64,000 nt of DNA, taken from the NCBI RefSeq assembly GCF_004458765.1, contig NZ_SPJX01000469.1, forward strand, positions 62,001 through 126,000, given 5' to 3'. Numbering within the stretch: the stretch's first letter is position 1; every line of letters starts with the position of its first letter. This DNA comes from Microvirga pakistanensis. Lineage in GTDB: Bacteria > Pseudomonadota > Alphaproteobacteria > Rhizobiales > Beijerinckiaceae. The notes beneath the pieces were generated by a model. The model worked only from the letters and a program-made list of their open reading frames with translations. It was not told where the DNA came from and made no database searches. The position numbers and the translations under genes are program-made. Of this stretch, positions 18,318 to 28,190 are shown in pieces.

Positions 18318-19085
18318 ATGACCGGCGAAGCCCAGCGGACGGCTCCCATTCTTGCCCGTGAAGCGGCGGGAGAGGGGCTGCCGACCCATGTTGCCATCAT
18401 CATGGATGGAAACGGCCGCTGGGCCGCTCAGAGGGGCCTGCCTCGCTTCGAAGGACACCGGAAGGGGATCGAGGCGATCCGCCGGGCGGTGCGCACGGCC
18501 ACCGAGCTCGGAATCCGCTACCTCACGGTCTACAGCTTTTCGGCCGAGAACTGGCGCCGTCCCGAGGAGGAGGTCTCGTTCCTCATGGGGCTTCTCAAGC
18601 GCTTTGTGCGGCATGATCTCGCCGAGCTCCACTCCAACAACGTCCGGGTCCGCATCATCGGCGAGCGGGAGGGGCTGCCCTCCGACATCCGCCTTCTGCT
18701 CGATGAGGCCGAGCAGCTCACCCGCACCAATACGGGTCTGACCCTGCTGATCGCGTTCAATTACGGCGGTCGCCAGGAGATCGCGAGCGCCGTGCGCGCA
18801 CTGGCCCGGAAGGTGAAGGAGGGCTTGCTCGACCCGGAGGCCATCGACATGGATACGGTGAGCATGGCCCTCGACACCCGCGATGTCCCGGATCCCGATC
18901 TGGTCATCCGGACATCCGGCGAGCAGCGGGTGTCGAATTTCCTGACCTGGCAGACGGCTTATTCCGAGTTCGTGTTCCTTCCGGTTTTCTGGCCCGATTT
19001 CGACGAGGCCTCCTTCAAGGCCGCTCTCGACGAGTACCGCCGCCGCGACCGGCGGTTCGGCGGCTTGAGCGCCAAGGCCAGCTGA
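18318..19085 (+). CDS. uppS: (2E,6E)-farnesyl-diphosphate-specific di-trans,poly-cis-undecaprenyl-diphosphate synthase
   Basis: Cis-prenyltransferase that makes undecaprenyl diphosphate, the lipid carrier for peptidoglycan and polysaccharide synthesis. The 255-residue protein has the first conserved region [10 protein letters not shown] with catalytic Asp30, [10 protein letters not shown], and the C-terminal region [16 protein letters not shown]. Family length and order are normal. The stop is two bases from the cdsA start, so the two genes are probably translationally coupled. Confidence 0.95.
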   Translation: MTGEAQRTAPILAREAAGEGLPTHVAIIMDGNGRWAAQRGLPRFEGHRKGIEAIRRAVRTATELGIRYLTVYSFSAENWRRPEEEVSFLMGLLKRFVRHDLAELHSNNVRVRIIGEREGLPSDIRLLLDEAEQLTRTNTGLTLLIAFNYGGRQEIASAVRALARKVKEGLLDPEAIDMDTVSMALDTRDVPDPDLVIRTSGEQRVSNFLTWQTAYSEFVFLPVFWPDFDEASFKAALDEYRRRDRRFGGLSAKAS

Positions 19086-19087
19086 CG

Positions 19088-19936
19088 ATGGCCAGCACGG
19101 ACGGTCCTGCCTTGGCTCCCAAATCCTCCACAAGTGAATTGAAGACCCGGGTCCTGTCCGCGATCGTCATGATCGTGCTCGCCCTCGCGGCGGCCTATTG
19201 GGGCGGCTGGCCCTTCGCCCTGTTCTGGCTGGCCGCCGGCATCGCGATGATGATCGAGTGGTCGGACATGACCGGCATCGAGCCGCGCCGGACCGTCCAG
19301 GCGGTGTTCGGGCTGGGGCTCATGGCCTTGACGCTGCTTTACCTTTCAGGTGCGAGCTTCGCGACTGGAGCGGTCACGGGACTGGCCTTCCTCGCCGTTG
19401 GATCGCTGCTCGCCAAAGGCTCCCACGATAGGCTCTGGGCGGCCTCCGGCTTCGCCTATGCCGCGGTGATCGTGCTCGTGCCGCCCATGGTCCGGGACTA
19501 TCCGGGAATCGGCGCTCTCGGGCTGATCTGGATGTTCGCGGTCGTTTGGGCCACCGACATCGCCGCCTATTTCACCGGCCGCACGTTCGGCGGTCCGAAG
19601 CTGTGCCCGGCCATCAGCCCGAAGAAGACCTGGTCCGGCTTCATCGGGGGGCTCGTTGCCGCCACCCTCGCGGGTTTCCTCGTCGTGCGGCTGGGCGGGC
19701 GCTTCGGCGTGACGCATTCCCTCCCAGCCTGGAGCACGATAGCGCTGTCCATGGTCGCTTCCGTGGCAAGCCAGATCGGCGATCTCGCCGAATCGGCCCT
19801 CAAGCGCCATTGCGACGTGAAGGACTCGAGCCATCTTATTCCAGGGCATGGGGGTGTGATGGATCGGCTAGACGGCTTCTGGGCCGTGTCCCTCATCATC
19901 GGGATCGTCCTTCTCGCCGCGCACGGAGTTGCTTAG
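19088..19936 (+). CDS. cdsA: phosphatidate cytidylyltransferase
   Basis: Makes CDP-diacylglycerol from phosphatidic acid and CTP, the branch point of phospholipid synthesis, in the inner membrane. The 282 residues contain about seven or eight membrane helices. The C-terminal family signature is visible as SQIGDLAESALKRHCDVKDS followed by a PGHGGVMDRLDG block, with the conserved Asp residues for metal binding. It is closely packed with uppS (2 bp) and dxr (6 bp). Confidence 0.95.
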   Translation: MASTDGPALAPKSSTSELKTRVLSAIVMIVLALAAAYWGGWPFALFWLAAGIAMMIEWSDMTGIEPRRTVQAVFGLGLMALTLLYLSGASFATGAVTGLAFLAVGSLLAKGSHDRLWAASGFAYAAVIVLVPPMVRDYPGIGALGLIWMFAVVWATDIAAYFTGRTFGGPKLCPAISPKKTWSGFIGGLVAATLAGFLVVRLGGRFGVTHSLPAWSTIALSMVASVASQIGDLAESALKRHCDVKDSSHLIPGHGGVMDRLDGFWAVSLIIGIVLLAAHGVA

Positions 19937-19942
19937 TCCTAC

Positions 19943-21109
19943 ATGGCACGTTCTCTCACGATTCTCGGGGCCAGCGGCTCCATCGGCCGCTCCACGGCGG
20001 ACGTGGTTCTGGCGCATCGGGACGAGTTCCGGGTCGAGGCGGTCGTCGGAGGGCGCAACGTCGAGGCTTTGGCCGAGATCGCCAGGCGTCTGGGGGCCAG
20101 GTTCGCGGCCTTGGCCGACGAGACCGCCGGTCCTGCCCTGAAGGAAGCCCTCGCCGGAACGGGCATCGAGAGCGGAGCAGGACGGTCCGCCGTGCTCGAA
20201 GCCGCGGAGCGTCCCTCCGACATCGTACTCGCGGCCATCAGCGGGACCGCCGGTCTCGAACCGACCCACGCCGCTCTGAGACCCGGACGGCGCATCGCGC
20301 TCGCCAACAAGGAAAGCCTCGTCTGCGCGGGTGCCGCCTTCATGGCCGATGCGCATCGCCTCGGGGTTGAGATCATGCCTGTGGATTCCGAGCACAACGC
20401 CCTGGAGCACGCCCTCGCGGCCGGACAGAACCGGGATGTGGAGAAGGCTGTGATCACCGCGAGCGGAGGGCCGTTCCGCATCTGGCCGCGGGAGCGGATC
20501 GCCGAGGCCGGTGCCGCGGAAGCGTCGGCCCATCCGGTCTGGTCCATGGGCTCCAAGATCAACATCGACTCGGCCACCCTCATGAACAAGGGCCTGGAAC
20601 TGATCGAAGCCCACCACCTGTTCGGGCTCGAGGCCGAACGCCTCGATGTGCTGGTGCATCCGGAGGCCATCGTCCACGGGCTTGTGCAATGGACCGACGG
20701 AGCCGTCACCGCCGGTCTGGCACTGCCGGACATGAAGGTGCCGATCGCCAATTCGCTCCGCGGCCGGGAGCGCCTTCTCATGGATCTGCCCCGTCTCGAC
20801 CTTGCCGCGATCGGCCGGTTGACGTTCGAGCGGGCGGACGAGGCGCGGTTCCCATGCCTCGCCCTGGCCAAGGCCGCGCTTCGGGCCGGGGGCGCCGTCC
20901 CCACGATCCTGAATGCGGCCAACGAGATCGCGGTGGAGGCCTATATGGCTGGCCGTGTAGGATTTTATACGATATCAGAGATAGTTGAGGCAGTTTGCTC
21001 ACGTTTCTCCGGGAGCGGGAAAGCCCCCGCGACGGTGGCGGAGGCCCTTGCCGTGGACGGCGAGGCCCGGGTCATCGCGCGGCGGCTCGTTCACGCCAAG
21101 CAGATGTGA
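19943..21109 (+). CDS. dxr: 1-deoxy-D-xylulose-5-phosphate reductoisomerase
   Basis: Second step of the MEP isoprenoid pathway, converting DXP to MEP with NADPH. The 388 residues carry the dinucleotide-binding GASGSIG (9-15), the substrate region ANKESLVCAG (about 119-128), the metal-binding PVDSEHNA (from 146) and the flexible-loop region with SGGPFR (from 174). A short stretch encoding residues about 340-350 (around 20960-21003) uses many A/T-rich codons (GTA, TTT, TAT, ATA, TCA, ATA), unlike the rest of the gene. It shares the cluster with uppS, which consumes the isoprenoid product. Confidence 0.95.
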   Translation: MARSLTILGASGSIGRSTADVVLAHRDEFRVEAVVGGRNVEALAEIARRLGARFAALADETAGPALKEALAGTGIESGAGRSAVLEAAERPSDIVLAAISGTAGLEPTHAALRPGRRIALANKESLVCAGAAFMADAHRLGVEIMPVDSEHNALEHALAAGQNRDVEKAVITASGGPFRIWPRERIAEAGAAEASAHPVWSMGSKINIDSATLMNKGLELIEAHHLFGLEAERLDVLVHPEAIVHGLVQWTDGAVTAGLALPDMKVPIANSLRGRERLLMDLPRLDLAAIGRLTFERADEARFPCLALAKAALRAGGAVPTILNAANEIAVEAYMAGRVGFYTISEIVEAVCSRFSGSGKAPATVAEALAVDGEARVIARRLVHAKQM

Positions 21110-21140
21110 GGCGCTCCGAAGGAGCGCGGAAGGGACGATA

Positions 21141-22283
21141 ATGGATTGGCTTTCGACAATTGGCGGAGCGACCGGATCTCTGGTCCTGACGCTGTTCGCC
21201 TTCCTCCTGGTTCTGTCGGTGGTCGTCTTCATTCACGAATACGGTCATTACTGGGTGGGACGCCGGTGCGGCATCGGGGTGACGGCCTTCTCCATCGGTT
21301 TCGGGCCCGAGCTCGTCGGTTGGACGGATCGGAACGGCACCCGCTGGAAGATCTCGGCGATTCCCCTCGGCGGCTATGTGAAGTTCGTGGGCGACATGAA
21401 CGCCGCGAGCGTTCCGGACGCCCAGGGCGTCCAGCAGATGCCGCCCGAGCAGCGGGCGATCAGTTTTCCCCACCAAAATGTCGCCAAGCGTGCGGCTACC
21501 GTGGCGGCCGGACCGCTCGCCAACTTCATCCTGGCGATCGCGATCTTCGCGGGATTCAACTACTTCAGTGGGAAGATGGTCCTGGAGCCGGTGATCGAGA
21601 GGGTGATTCCCGGCAGCGCCGCCGAGGCGGCGGGCTTCCAGCCCCACGACGTGATCCGCTCCATCGACGGCGCCCGGATCGAGACCTTCGCCGACATGCA
21701 GATGATCGTCAGCTCGAGCTCGGGCGAGGCGCTGAACTTCGAGGTTGAGCGCGGCGGCGAGGCCGTGAATCTCACGGCCATTCCCAAGATCGAGGAGCGG
21801 GATACACCCTTCGGGAAGCAGAAGATCGGCCTCCTGGGGGTTCAGGCCCCCCAGGACCGCTCGGCCATCAAGCGCATCTCGTATTCCCCATGGGGAGCCC
21901 TGAAGGCCGGCGCCGTGGATACCTGGAATCAGGTCGACCGGACGATCAACTTCGTCCGCCGCCTCGTGTTGGGCCGGGAGTCGATCGATCAGCTTTCCGG
22001 GCCGGTCGGGATCGCTCGAATCGCAGGAACCGCCTATGAGCTCGGCGGGATCTACAGTCTGGTGAACCTGATCGGCTTCATGTCGGTGTCGATCGGCCTC
22101 ATTAACCTTTTTCCCATTCCGCTGCTGGATGGCGGTCACCTTCTGTTCTATGCCATTGAGGCCATCCGAGGTCGGCCTTTGAGCGAGAAGGCTCAGGAGA
22201 TCGGCTTCCGGATCGGCTTTGCCTTCGTGGCGATGCTGATGCTTCTGGCGACGTGGAGCGACCTGACCCGCTCGTTCGGGTGA
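21141..22283 (+). CDS. rseP: RIP metalloprotease RseP
   Basis: Inner-membrane site-2 protease that performs regulated intramembrane proteolysis and clears signal peptides. The 380-residue protein has the zinc motif HEYGH at 32-36 in the first helix, a periplasmic PDZ domain at about 140-225, and the second conserved region NLFPIPLLDGGH (LDG near 329) in a later helix. ATG 21141 with an AAGGGA site is chosen over the longer frame starting inside dxr. Adjacent bamA suggests a shared role in envelope quality control. Confidence 0.95.
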   Translation: MDWLSTIGGATGSLVLTLFAFLLVLSVVVFIHEYGHYWVGRRCGIGVTAFSIGFGPELVGWTDRNGTRWKISAIPLGGYVKFVGDMNAASVPDAQGVQQMPPEQRAISFPHQNVAKRAATVAAGPLANFILAIAIFAGFNYFSGKMVLEPVIERVIPGSAAEAAGFQPHDVIRSIDGARIETFADMQMIVSSSSGEALNFEVERGGEAVNLTAIPKIEERDTPFGKQKIGLLGVQAPQDRSAIKRISYSPWGALKAGAVDTWNQVDRTINFVRRLVLGRESIDQLSGPVGIARIAGTAYELGGIYSLVNLIGFMSVSIGLINLFPIPLLDGGHLLFYAIEAIRGRPLSEKAQEIGFRIGFAFVAMLMLLATWSDLTRSFG

Positions 22284-22495
22284 GGCCTCGTTCACCTTGT
22301 CACCGTTTTTGCAGCCGGCAGAACGTGACAAGGACGCCACGCCGGTTAAAAATCGCTTCTCTGTTTGTACGTGCCGTTTGCAATGACGGCGAAAGTTTGT
22401 ACAAGCGGGGCAGCACCCCAATAAGGTTGGGACGCGTGTTTCCAGCCCGCGGGCTCGCCTCGCGACGGACAAAGTATAAAGAAACGGGCCAGTTG

Positions 22496-24853
22496 ATGAT
22501 GTCGACGACCACGCCACGCCGGAAGAAGCCGGCCGCCACCGCAGTGATCGCCATGAGCGCGCTGATGGCCGGCCTTACCGTTGCGGACAGCGCCTTCGCG
22601 CAGCAGGGGCCGCAGACGAGGAGCCGCGCTTCCGCCGCCCAGGGTCCCCTGATCAACCGGGTTGCCATCGAGGGCAACAGCAAGGTCGACAAGGCCCTGC
22701 TCGAAGGCGTGCTGCAGACCCGGGCCCGGACGGCCGTGAATCAGGCTACCATCGATGCCGACGTGCAGACCATTCTCGAGGTCTACCGCCGCCAGGGCCG
22801 CGGCCTGGCCCAGGTGACCCCGCGCCTCGTGGATCTGCCGAATGGCCGCGTCGACGTGGTGTACACGATCGTCGAGGGCGACAAGACGGGCGTGAAGGAG
22901 ATTCGCTTCGTCGGCAACAACCAGATTTCGTCCGGCCGTCTGCGCAGCGTCATGCAGACCACCGAGACCAACATCCTGAGCTTCCTCAAGAGCACGGACG
23001 TCTACGATCCGGATCGCCTCTCCAACGATCTCGAGCTGATCCGCCGCTACTACCTGAAGAATGGCTATGCGGATTTCCGCATCGTCTCCAACGAGGTGAC
23101 CTTCGACCCCAACGCCGGTGGCTATGTCGTCACGATCGCGGTCGAGGAAGGTGAGCAGTACCGGGTCGGCAATGTCAGCGTCGATTCCCGCGTTCCGGGA
23201 GTGAATGCCGAGTCTCTCCGCGGCGATCTGTCGGTCTCCGCCGGCTCCGTCTACAGCGCCGATGCCGTCGAGAAGTCGGTTCAGGCCATGACCCGGACCG
23301 TGGCCCGCCAGGGCAATCCCTTCGTGCAGGTCCGCCCGGTCGGCACCCGCGATCCCGCGAGCCGTACGATCAACCTCGGCTACGTGATCGAGGAAGGTCC
23401 GCGCATCTACATCGAGCGCATCAACGTCCGCGGCAACACCCGTACCCGCGACTACGTGATCCGTCGCGAGTTCGACCTGGGTGAGGGCGATGCCTACAAC
23501 CAGGTGATGATCGACCGCGCCGAGCGCCGCCTGAACAACCTGGGCTACTTCAAGCAGGTCCGGATCTCCAACGAGCCCGGCTCATCGGCCGACCGCGTGG
23601 TCGTGAACGTGGACGTGGAGGATCAATCCACCGGCTCCTTCTCGGTCTCGGGCGGTTATTCCACGGCCGACGGCTTCATCGGTGAAGTCGCGGTCACCGA
23701 AACGAACTTCCTGGGCCGCGGCCAGTTCGTCCGCCTTGCGGGCCAGCTCGGCCAGCGCTCGAATGGCGTCGACTTCTCGTTCACCGAGCCGTACTTCCTC
23801 GGCTACCGGATGGCTGCGGGCATCGACCTGTTCTCGAAGTTCAGCGACCAGACCCGGTATTCCCGTTACGAGAACCGCATGACCGGCGGTCAGATCCGCC
23901 TCGGCCTGCCGTTCACGGAAGAGTTCACGGTTACGGCCCGCTACTCGCTCTATCAGCAGGATCTCGAGATCCCGAACGACGAGGACAAGCCGTACAACGA
24001 TTGCTCGATTCCGATCCCCGGAGTCACGACGGCAACCAACTGCTTGACCAACGGCGAGGCATCGCTGGCGATCAAGGAGTCGCAGGGCAAGACGATCACG
24101 TCGCTGGCCGGCTTGACGTTCAACTACAATACCCTCGACAGCACCCGTGATCCGCGCAACGGCTTCTACGCCGAGCTGAAGACGGACTTCGCAGGCCTGG
24201 GCGGGGACTCGCGCTACTTCCGCGCCACCGGCGACGCCCGCTACTATCGCGAGCTGTTCGAGGATGTGGTGGGTATCGCCCGCGTCCAGGGTGGCCATAT
24301 CATGGGCCTGGGCAACGATGATGACGGCGCCGACCTGCGTATCGTGGACCACTTCTTCATGGGCCCGTCCCTGGTTCGCGGCTTCGCCACGAACGGACTC
24401 GGCCCGCGCGACATCTCGAGCCCTGACGCGAATGCGAATGCCATCGGCGGCACGACGTACTTCGGCGGATCGCTCGAAGTGCAGTTCCCGATCTTCGGCC
24501 TGCCCCGTGAGCTGGGCCTGAAGGGTGCCGTGTTCGCGGATGCCGGTACGCTCTTCGGCTACGAGGGGCCGACCCAGTTCAATGTCGGCGGCGGAAGCAT
24601 CTTCGATCCCGATGGCGGCGCCGTCTGCGAACGGGTTGCAGGGCAGCCCCAGGATTGCATCGAGGTTCTCGACAGCGACAAGATCCGTTCGTCGGTCGGC
24701 GCCTCGATCCTGTGGACTTCGCCGCTCGGTCCGATCCGCTTCGACTATGCGTTCGCTCTGTCCAAGGAGGAAGGTATTCTCCAGGCGGATGGGACCCGGA
24801 TCGGCGGGGACCGCACTCAAGCGTTTCGGTTCTCCGGCGGCACACGTTTCTAA
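22496..24853 (+). CDS. bamA: outer membrane protein assembly factor BamA
   Basis: Core insertase of the BAM complex that folds beta-barrel proteins into the outer membrane. The 785 residues begin with a signal peptide with cleavage after ADSAFA (about residue 36). Five POTRA repeats follow to about 380, starting at [13 protein letters not shown], then a 16-strand barrel with the lid-loop motif VRGF near 626 and a C-terminal phenylalanine (SGGTRF). The start is one of two tandem ATG codons (22496 or 22499). A 212-bp gap after rseP may hold its own promoter. A strong terminator follows immediately. Confidence 0.95.
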   Translation: MMSTTTPRRKKPAATAVIAMSALMAGLTVADSAFAQQGPQTRSRASAAQGPLINRVAIEGNSKVDKALLEGVLQTRARTAVNQATIDADVQTILEVYRRQGRGLAQVTPRLVDLPNGRVDVVYTIVEGDKTGVKEIRFVGNNQISSGRLRSVMQTTETNILSFLKSTDVYDPDRLSNDLELIRRYYLKNGYADFRIVSNEVTFDPNAGGYVVTIAVEEGEQYRVGNVSVDSRVPGVNAESLRGDLSVSAGSVYSADAVEKSVQAMTRTVARQGNPFVQVRPVGTRDPASRTINLGYVIEEGPRIYIERINVRGNTRTRDYVIRREFDLGEGDAYNQVMIDRAERRLNNLGYFKQVRISNEPGSSADRVVVNVDVEDQSTGSFSVSGGYSTADGFIGEVAVTETNFLGRGQFVRLAGQLGQRSNGVDFSFTEPYFLGYRMAAGIDLFSKFSDQTRYSRYENRMTGGQIRLGLPFTEEFTVTARYSLYQQDLEIPNDEDKPYNDCSIPIPGVTTATNCLTNGEASLAIKESQGKTITSLAGLTFNYNTLDSTRDPRNGFYAELKTDFAGLGGDSRYFRATGDARYYRELFEDVVGIARVQGGHIMGLGNDDDGADLRIVDHFFMGPSLVRGFATNGLGPRDISSPDANANAIGGTTYFGGSLEVQFPIFGLPRELGLKGAVFADAGTLFGYEGPTQFNVGGGSIFDPDGGAVCERVAGQPQDCIEVLDSDKIRSSVGASILWTSPLGPIRFDYAFALSKEEGILQADGTRIGGDRTQAFRFSGGTRF

Positions 24854-24858
24854 TCGGG

Positions 24859-24886
24859 GAGGGCGCCTCGACGGCGCCCTCGCTTT
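24859..24886 (+). terminator. intrinsic terminator after bamA
   Basis: Nine-base-pair stem GAGGGCGCC (24859-24867) and GGCGCCCTC (24873-24881) with loop TCGAC, then GCTTTT. It lies between the bamA stop and the lpxD start, so lpxD needs readthrough or its own signal. Confidence 0.75.
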
Positions 24887-24891
24887 TATTC

Positions 24892-25956
24892 ATGACAGAA
24901 AGCAATTTCTTTCCGCAAAGCCAGACGCTTAACCTGCGTCAGGTCGCGGAGATGGCGCAGATCAAGCTCCCCGACGGCATCGACGGGGAGTTTTTGCTTA
25001 AAGGCGTCGCTCCGCTCGAAAGCGCAGGTCCGAGCGACTTGGCCTATATGGACAACCCCGCCTATGTGGGGGTCCTGAGCGCCAGCCGCGCCGGCGCCTG
25101 CCTCGTGACCCCTCGGTTTGCCTCCAAGGTACCGGCCCATACGGTCGCTCTCGTGACCCCGCTGGCCTACAGGGTGTTCGCGCAGGTCATGGCCCGGATG
25201 TTTCCGACCGCCATGCGGCCGGAATCCTCCTTCGCGGCGACCGGCGTCTCGCCGGGCTCCTTCGTGCATCCCTCCGCTCGCCTTGAGTACGGCGTCAAGG
25301 TCGATCCCGGGGCCGTTGTCGGCCCGTATGCGGAGATCGGCGCCGGAACCATTGTGGGCGCCCATACAGTGGTCGGGCCCCATGTGAAGATCGGCCGGGA
25401 TTGCTCCCTCGCCCCTCATGTCACCGTCTCGAACGCCTTCATCGGCAACCGGGTCATCCTCCATCCCGGGGTGCGCATCGGCCAGGACGGGTTCGGCTTC
25501 GCCATGGGCCCGCAGGGGCACCTGAAGGTGCCGCAGATCGGGCGCGTGATCATTCAGGACGACGTCGAGATCGGCGCCAACACGACCGTCGACCGGGGCG
25601 CGAGCCGCGACACGGTGATCGGCGAGGGCACCAAGATCGACAACCTGGTCCAGATCGGGCACAACGTCGTCATCGGCCGCCATTGCGTAATCGTGGCTCA
25701 GGTCGGCATCGCCGGTTCGAGCACGCTGGAGGATTACGTGGCGCTCGGCGGCCAGGTTGCCGTCAGAGGGCACGTGCGGGTCGGGATGGGCGCCCAGATC
25801 GCCGCCACGAGCGGGGTCAACGGCGATGTTCCGGCCGGGGCGCGCTGGGGCGGCGTTCCCGCCCGGCCGGTGCGCGAGTGGTTCCGCGAGATCACCGCCT
25901 TGAAAAAGCTTGCATCCAAGGCCGATTCCGACAAAGACGACGGCGCATCGTCCTAA
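24892..25956 (+). CDS. lpxD: UDP-3-O-(3-hydroxyacyl)glucosamine N-acyltransferase
   Basis: Third enzyme of lipid A synthesis: it adds a hydroxyacyl chain from acyl-ACP to the 2-amino group. The 354 residues have an N-terminal uridine-binding domain followed by a left-handed beta-helix of hexapeptide repeats ([20 protein letters not shown] and similar) from about 120. The catalytic His region [12 protein letters not shown] is present, and a C-terminal helical arm follows. ATG 24892 (MTESNFFPQ) is chosen because the longer frame reads back into bamA. Confidence 0.94.
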   Translation: MTESNFFPQSQTLNLRQVAEMAQIKLPDGIDGEFLLKGVAPLESAGPSDLAYMDNPAYVGVLSASRAGACLVTPRFASKVPAHTVALVTPLAYRVFAQVMARMFPTAMRPESSFAATGVSPGSFVHPSARLEYGVKVDPGAVVGPYAEIGAGTIVGAHTVVGPHVKIGRDCSLAPHVTVSNAFIGNRVILHPGVRIGQDGFGFAMGPQGHLKVPQIGRVIIQDDVEIGANTTVDRGASRDTVIGEGTKIDNLVQIGHNVVIGRHCVIVAQVGIAGSSTLEDYVALGGQVAVRGHVRVGMGAQIAATSGVNGDVPAGARWGGVPARPVREWFREITALKKLASKADSDKDDGASS

Positions 25957-25992
25957 CATAGCGAACACTAGGACCATTCGGAGAATTCAGTC

Positions 25993-26457
25993 ATGTCCGA
26001 AGCGCCCACCACGCTTCAAACCGCCGACATTCTCGAGATCCTCGAGCTGTTGCCACACCGCTATCCGTTCCTGCTGATCGACAAGATCATCGATATCGAC
26101 GGCGACAACTCCTGCATCGGCATCAAGAACGTCACCTTCAATGAGCCACAATTCACGGGCCATTTCCCGTCTCGCCCGATTTTCCCGGGCGTGTTCCTCA
26201 TCGAGGCCATGGCTCAAACGGCGGGTGCCATCTGCGTGAAGGCCAAGATGGCGGAGCAGGCGAAGCCGAAGCAGGTGTTCTTCATGACCATCGATAAGGT
26301 GAAGTTCCGCAAGCCCGTCGAACCCGGAGACCGGGTCGAGTTCCACATGAAGAAGCTCAACAACCGCCGCAACATGTGGTGGTACAAGGGCGAGGCGAAG
26401 GTGGACGGCGTGCTCGTCTGTGAAGCCGAAGTCAGCGCCATGCTGGTGACCGACTAA
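25993..26457 (+). CDS. fabZ: 3-hydroxyacyl-[acyl-carrier-protein] dehydratase FabZ
   Basis: Dehydrates 3-hydroxyacyl-ACP in fatty-acid elongation. It competes with the Lpx acyltransferases for hydroxyacyl-ACP, which explains its place in the lpx cluster. The 154-residue hot-dog protein has [14 protein letters not shown] with the catalytic His, [20 protein letters not shown] with the catalytic Glu, and the usual [11 protein letters not shown] strand. A GGAG site precedes the ATG. The stop overlaps the lpxA start by one base. Confidence 0.95.
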   Translation: MSEAPTTLQTADILEILELLPHRYPFLLIDKIIDIDGDNSCIGIKNVTFNEPQFTGHFPSRPIFPGVFLIEAMAQTAGAICVKAKMAEQAKPKQVFFMTIDKVKFRKPVEPGDRVEFHMKKLNNRRNMWWYKGEAKVDGVLVCEAEVSAMLVTD

Positions 26458-27266
26458 TGGAAACTGTGATCCACCCGACCGCCATCATCGAGGACGGCGC
26501 CAAGATCGGCGCGGGTGCGAAGATCGGCCCGTTCTGCACCGTGGGGCCCGAGGTCGAGCTCGGTGAAGGCTGCCAGCTCATGAGCCATGTGGCGCTGGCG
26601 GGCAAGACGAAGATCGGCCCCCGGACCCGGATCTTTCCCTTCGCGTCCATCGGCCATATCCCGCAGGATCTGAAGTATCGCGGGGAGGCTTCAACGCTCG
26701 AGATCGGCGCCGATTGCATGATCCGCGAAGGCGTGACCCTGAATCCGGGCACGGAGGGCGGCGGGCTGCGCACGATCATCGGCGACCGTTGCACCTTCCT
26801 GGCAGGCTCGCACGTGGGCCACGACACCAAGGTCGGTAACGACTGCATCCTGTCCAACAACGTGATGCTGGCGGGCCATGTGACGGTCGGCAATTTCGTG
26901 ATCTTCGGCGGCGGCTCCGCCGTCATCCAGTTTGCCCGCGTCGGCTCGCACGCCTTCGTCGGCGGCATGTCGGGCCTCGAGAACGATCTCATTCCCTACG
27001 GGATGGCCATGGGCAACCGGGCGCATCTGGCGGGCCTCAACATCATCGGCCTGCGCCGTCGCGGCTTCACCCGCGAGCAGATCCACGATATCCGCCGCGC
27101 CTATCGCCTGCTTTTCGCGGACGAGGGCACGCTCTCCGAACGCGTCGAGGACGTGGCGGCCGAGTTCGCCAATCATCCGTTCGTGCACGAGATCCTGGAC
27201 TTCATCCGCGAGGGCAAGGACCGTTCGATCTGCACGCCCCGGGATCCTGTCAGTTCCGCCGGTTGA
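26457..27266 (+). CDS. lpxA: acyl-ACP--UDP-N-acetylglucosamine O-acyltransferase
   Basis: First enzyme of lipid A synthesis: it transfers a hydroxyacyl chain to the 3-OH of UDP-GlcNAc. The 269 residues start with the hexapeptide beta-helix (IHPTAIIEDGAKIGAGAKIG). The catalytic-His area GSHVGHDTKVGNDC follows, as do HLAGLNIIGLRRRGFTREQI and the C-terminal helical domain. It overlaps fabZ by one base (TAATG) and precedes lpxI by six bases, a tight operon. Confidence 0.95.
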   Translation: METVIHPTAIIEDGAKIGAGAKIGPFCTVGPEVELGEGCQLMSHVALAGKTKIGPRTRIFPFASIGHIPQDLKYRGEASTLEIGADCMIREGVTLNPGTEGGGLRTIIGDRCTFLAGSHVGHDTKVGNDCILSNNVMLAGHVTVGNFVIFGGGSAVIQFARVGSHAFVGGMSGLENDLIPYGMAMGNRAHLAGLNIIGLRRRGFTREQIHDIRRAYRLLFADEGTLSERVEDVAAEFANHPFVHEILDFIREGKDRSICTPRDPVSSAG

Positions 27267-27272
27267 GGCTGG

Positions 27273-28190
27273 ATGCAGCCTGAGAGCGATATACCGACGG
27301 GAGCCGGCGCTCACGTGCCGGCTCATGCGTCCAGCGGCCCGGTCGCCATCGTGGCCGGGGACGGGCGTCTGCCGATCCAGGTCATTGAGCATCTCGAGCG
27401 GACCGGCCAGGATTATCGTGTGCTCGCCTTCCGGGGCTTCGCCGCACGCGAGCTGCGAAGGAAGGCCCACGCGCATGTGGATCTTCTCGATCTCAAGACC
27501 ATCCTGAGCACCCTCGACGGGTGGAAGCCGCACGCGGTTTCCCTCGTCGGCGCCGTGCGCCGTCCCGGGTTTTCCGCCCTGCTCGGAGCCTATTCGGCCC
27601 TGCGCAACATGCAGGAGGTGAAGGAGGTCATCGCCCGCGGGGACGATCAGGTCCTGCGCGGGGCCGTGATGCTCATCGAGGAGCGCGGGCATCGTGTCGT
27701 GGGGGCCCACGAACTCGCACCCGATCTCGTCGCATCCCTGTCCTTGAGCGGCTCCCGGCAGCCGGGCGACGACGATCAGCGGGCCATCGCCATGGGGCTC
27801 GATCTGCTCGCCTCCCTGTCGGCCTTCGATATCGGACAGGGGGCCGTGATCGCCCGCAACCACGTGCTCGCCATCGAGGGGCCGGAGGGCACGGACCGCA
27901 TGCTGCGCCGGGTCGGACACCTGCGCCAATCCTGGTTCGGCCTTCGGCGCCGCAAGGAGGGCGGGGTGCTGATCAAGGCCGCAAAACGCGGGCAGGACCT
28001 CAGGGTCGACATGCCGACCATCGGACCTCGCACCGTCGCCGAAGCGGCGAGGGTGGGGCTTTCCGGAATCGCGGTCGGCGCGGGCTCGACCTTCGTGCTG
28101 GAGCAGGAGGAGACTTTGCGTCTGGCAGATCGCCTCGGCCTCTTCCTCGTCGCCGTCGATCTCCCCTGGATGGAGCGTGCGCATGGATAA
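27273..28190 (+). CDS. lpxI: UDP-2,3-diacylglucosamine diphosphatase LpxI
   Basis: Hydrolyses UDP-2,3-diacylglucosamine to lipid X and UMP, replacing LpxH in many alphaproteobacteria. The 305 residues match the former DUF1009 family: an N-terminal VAIVAGDGRLPIQVIEHL region, and a C-terminal domain with GTDRMLRR, KRGQDLRVDMPTIGPRTV and AGSTFVLEQEE. Its position between lpxA and lpxB supports the call strongly. The end overlaps the lpxB start by eight bases. Confidence 0.93.
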   Translation: MQPESDIPTGAGAHVPAHASSGPVAIVAGDGRLPIQVIEHLERTGQDYRVLAFRGFAARELRRKAHAHVDLLDLKTILSTLDGWKPHAVSLVGAVRRPGFSALLGAYSALRNMQEVKEVIARGDDQVLRGAVMLIEERGHRVVGAHELAPDLVASLSLSGSRQPGDDDQRAIAMGLDLLASLSAFDIGQGAVIARNHVLAIEGPEGTDRMLRRVGHLRQSWFGLRRRKEGGVLIKAAKRGQDLRVDMPTIGPRTVAEAARVGLSGIAVGAGSTFVLEQEETLRLADRLGLFLVAVDLPWMERAHG

